This document shows, in pieces, positions 47,256 through 47,999 of a stretch of 47,999 nucleotides of DNA (its first letter is position 1; every line of letters begins with the position of its first letter). The DNA lies in NCBI RefSeq assembly GCF_003060885.1, contig NZ_QAIG01000005.1, positions 511,012-559,010 on the forward strand. The letters are read 5' to 3'. This DNA is from Pseudomonas sp. HMWF032. GTDB lineage: Bacteria; Pseudomonadota; Gammaproteobacteria; Pseudomonadales; Pseudomonadaceae. A model generated the notes under the pieces. It was not told the DNA's origin, made no database searches, and was given only the letters and a program-made list of their open reading frames with translations. Made by a program: the position numbers and the translations under genes.

Positions 47256-47966
47256 ATGACTGCACTGCGTTTCCCCGCAATTCTGTTGCTGGCGGGGGTG
47301 CTCGGCCTGGCCGGTTGTACCCGTCATCAGCAAACGCCGCTGTACCAGTTGGACAGTGGCAATATCCGCGTGCCGGCGGCTGAGCAGGGCATTGCTGTGC
47401 TGATCGGGCCGGTGGTGATTGCCGACTATCTGCAGCGTGAGGCGCTGTTGCAGCGTCAGATGGATGGCAGTTTGACTGCATCCGAAGACGCGCGTTGGGC
47501 GGGTAGCCTGGCGGCTGAAATTGATCAACAAGTGCTGCGTCAGTTAGCCTCGCGCCTTGACAGCCAGCGTCTGGTGCTGGCACCGGCCACCGCCGGGTTT
47601 GTCCCGCAGGTGCGTCTGGGCTTGTCGATTACCCGTCTGGATTCTGGCCCGCAACGCCCGGCTGTGCTGGAGGCGCAGTGGCGACTGGCGGGCGCTGACG
47701 GCAAGCTGCTTGATGGCCGCTTGGTGCGTCTGGAGGAGGCGCACAGTGGCAGCATCGTGGATCAGGTGCGAGCGCAGAGTCGAGTGCTGCAACAACTGGT
47801 CGAGCAGTTGGCTGTGGCGGTGAATACTCACAATAGGCCCGTTGTGCCGGCGACACCCGCTCCGGCGCGCAAGCCGGCACCGGCCAAGCCGGTGGTGCCC
47901 TCGGATGTGCCGCAGATTCCAGTGGCTGAACCGATTCGTGGTGAAGGCGAAGTATTCCGTTTCTAG
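47256..47966 (+). CDS. PqiC-like (ABC auxiliary) lipoprotein
   Basis: A lipoprotein of about 236 residues. From ATG 47256 the signal peptide is TALRFPAILLLAGVLGLAGC, with the lipobox LAGC and lipidated C21. Later residues resemble the ABC-transport auxiliary/PqiC domain: YQLDSG, IGPVVIADYLQREALLQRQMDG and VDQVRAQSRVLQQLVEQLAVAV. The C-terminus has a proline/alanine-rich linker (PATPAPARKPAPAKPVVP) before a short end. ATG codons at 47247 and 47220 are in frame; none has a convincing ribosome site, and 47256 gives the most regular signal peptide. PqiC partners with MCE proteins in lipid transport, but no such partner is in the window. The 143 bases before it hold nothing I could identify. Confidence 0.72.
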   Translation: MTALRFPAILLLAGVLGLAGCTRHQQTPLYQLDSGNIRVPAAEQGIAVLIGPVVIADYLQREALLQRQMDGSLTASEDARWAGSLAAEIDQQVLRQLASRLDSQRLVLAPATAGFVPQVRLGLSITRLDSGPQRPAVLEAQWRLAGADGKLLDGRLVRLEEAHSGSIVDQVRAQSRVLQQLVEQLAVAVNTHNRPVVPATPAPARKPAPAKPVVPSDVPQIPVAEPIRGEGEVFRF

Positions 47967-47976
47967 AGCCTACCCA

Positions 47977-47999
47977 TAAAAAGCCCGCCGATCGGCGGG
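47977..47999 (+). terminator. Intrinsic terminator cut by the window end
   Basis: A perfect 7-bp stem CCCGCCG/CGGCGGG (47984-47990 and 47993-47999), preceded by AAAAAG, follows the lipoprotein gene. The T-run expected after it lies beyond the window. Confidence 0.8.

Overview
The window reads as a contiguous piece of a Pseudomonas (sensu lato) chromosome. Gene content and order match, as I remember it, the P. aeruginosa PAO1 stretch from glnE back to parC: glnE-ilvE-waaF-waaC-waaG-waaP, the wap core genes, msbA-hldE, waaA, a tolC-type gene, thiC, cpdA, parE and parC. Differences in the lipopolysaccharide (LPS) core genes and the dispersed repeats argue against P. aeruginosa itself; another Pseudomonas lineage is likely, but I cannot name the species. 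No tRNA, rRNA, CRISPR array, insertion sequence or prophage was seen.

Layout. 1-2466: the 3' part of glnE (nitrogen regulation) and ilvE (branched-chain amino acids). 2488-2650: a long imperfect palindromic repeat. 2671-19623: LPS core assembly. A tightly packed forward operon runs waaF, waaC, waaG, waaP, a GT9-like glycosyltransferase, wapP, wapQ, a double-kinase gene, the carbamoyltransferase wapO, wapH and a GT-A-like transferase. Then come two more transferases, a convergent pair (kinase-like gene and a second GT-A-like transferase) on the minus strand, and an O-antigen ligase. 19627-25250: msbA (lipid A-core flippase), mig-14-like, dnpA (PIG-L deacetylase) and hldE (heptose precursor). 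25361-27865: two acyl-CoA dehydrogenases.

28010-30945 is a minus-strand group of a Nudix-like protein, an aldo/keto reductase and an FAD oxidoreductase. 31235-32539 holds an SMR transporter divergent from a LysR regulator. 32594-33886 is waaA (Kdo transferase). 34055-36330 is a minus-strand SDR-like gene and a TolC-family outer-membrane factor with a terminator between them. 36554-38638 is a TPP riboswitch and thiC. 38728-47112 is nudF-yqiB-cpdA-yqiA-parE-(phytase-like)-(aspartic protease-like)-parC, nearly all overlapping or closely spaced. A PqiC-like lipoprotein and the first half of a terminator end the window.

How it fits together: hldE makes the ADP-heptose that waaC and waaF use. waaA adds Kdo to lipid A. 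WaaP and its relatives phosphorylate the inner core, wapO carbamoylates it, and waaG, wapH and the variable transferases extend it. msbA flips the finished lipid A-core and the WaaL-like ligase caps it. The most distinctive parts are the visibly more AT-rich outer-core segment (about 13.4-19.6 kb), with two related GT-A-like transferases on opposite strands, and a set of six kinase-fold domains, two of which lack the catalytic aspartate. No wholly new system could be demonstrated from sequence alone.
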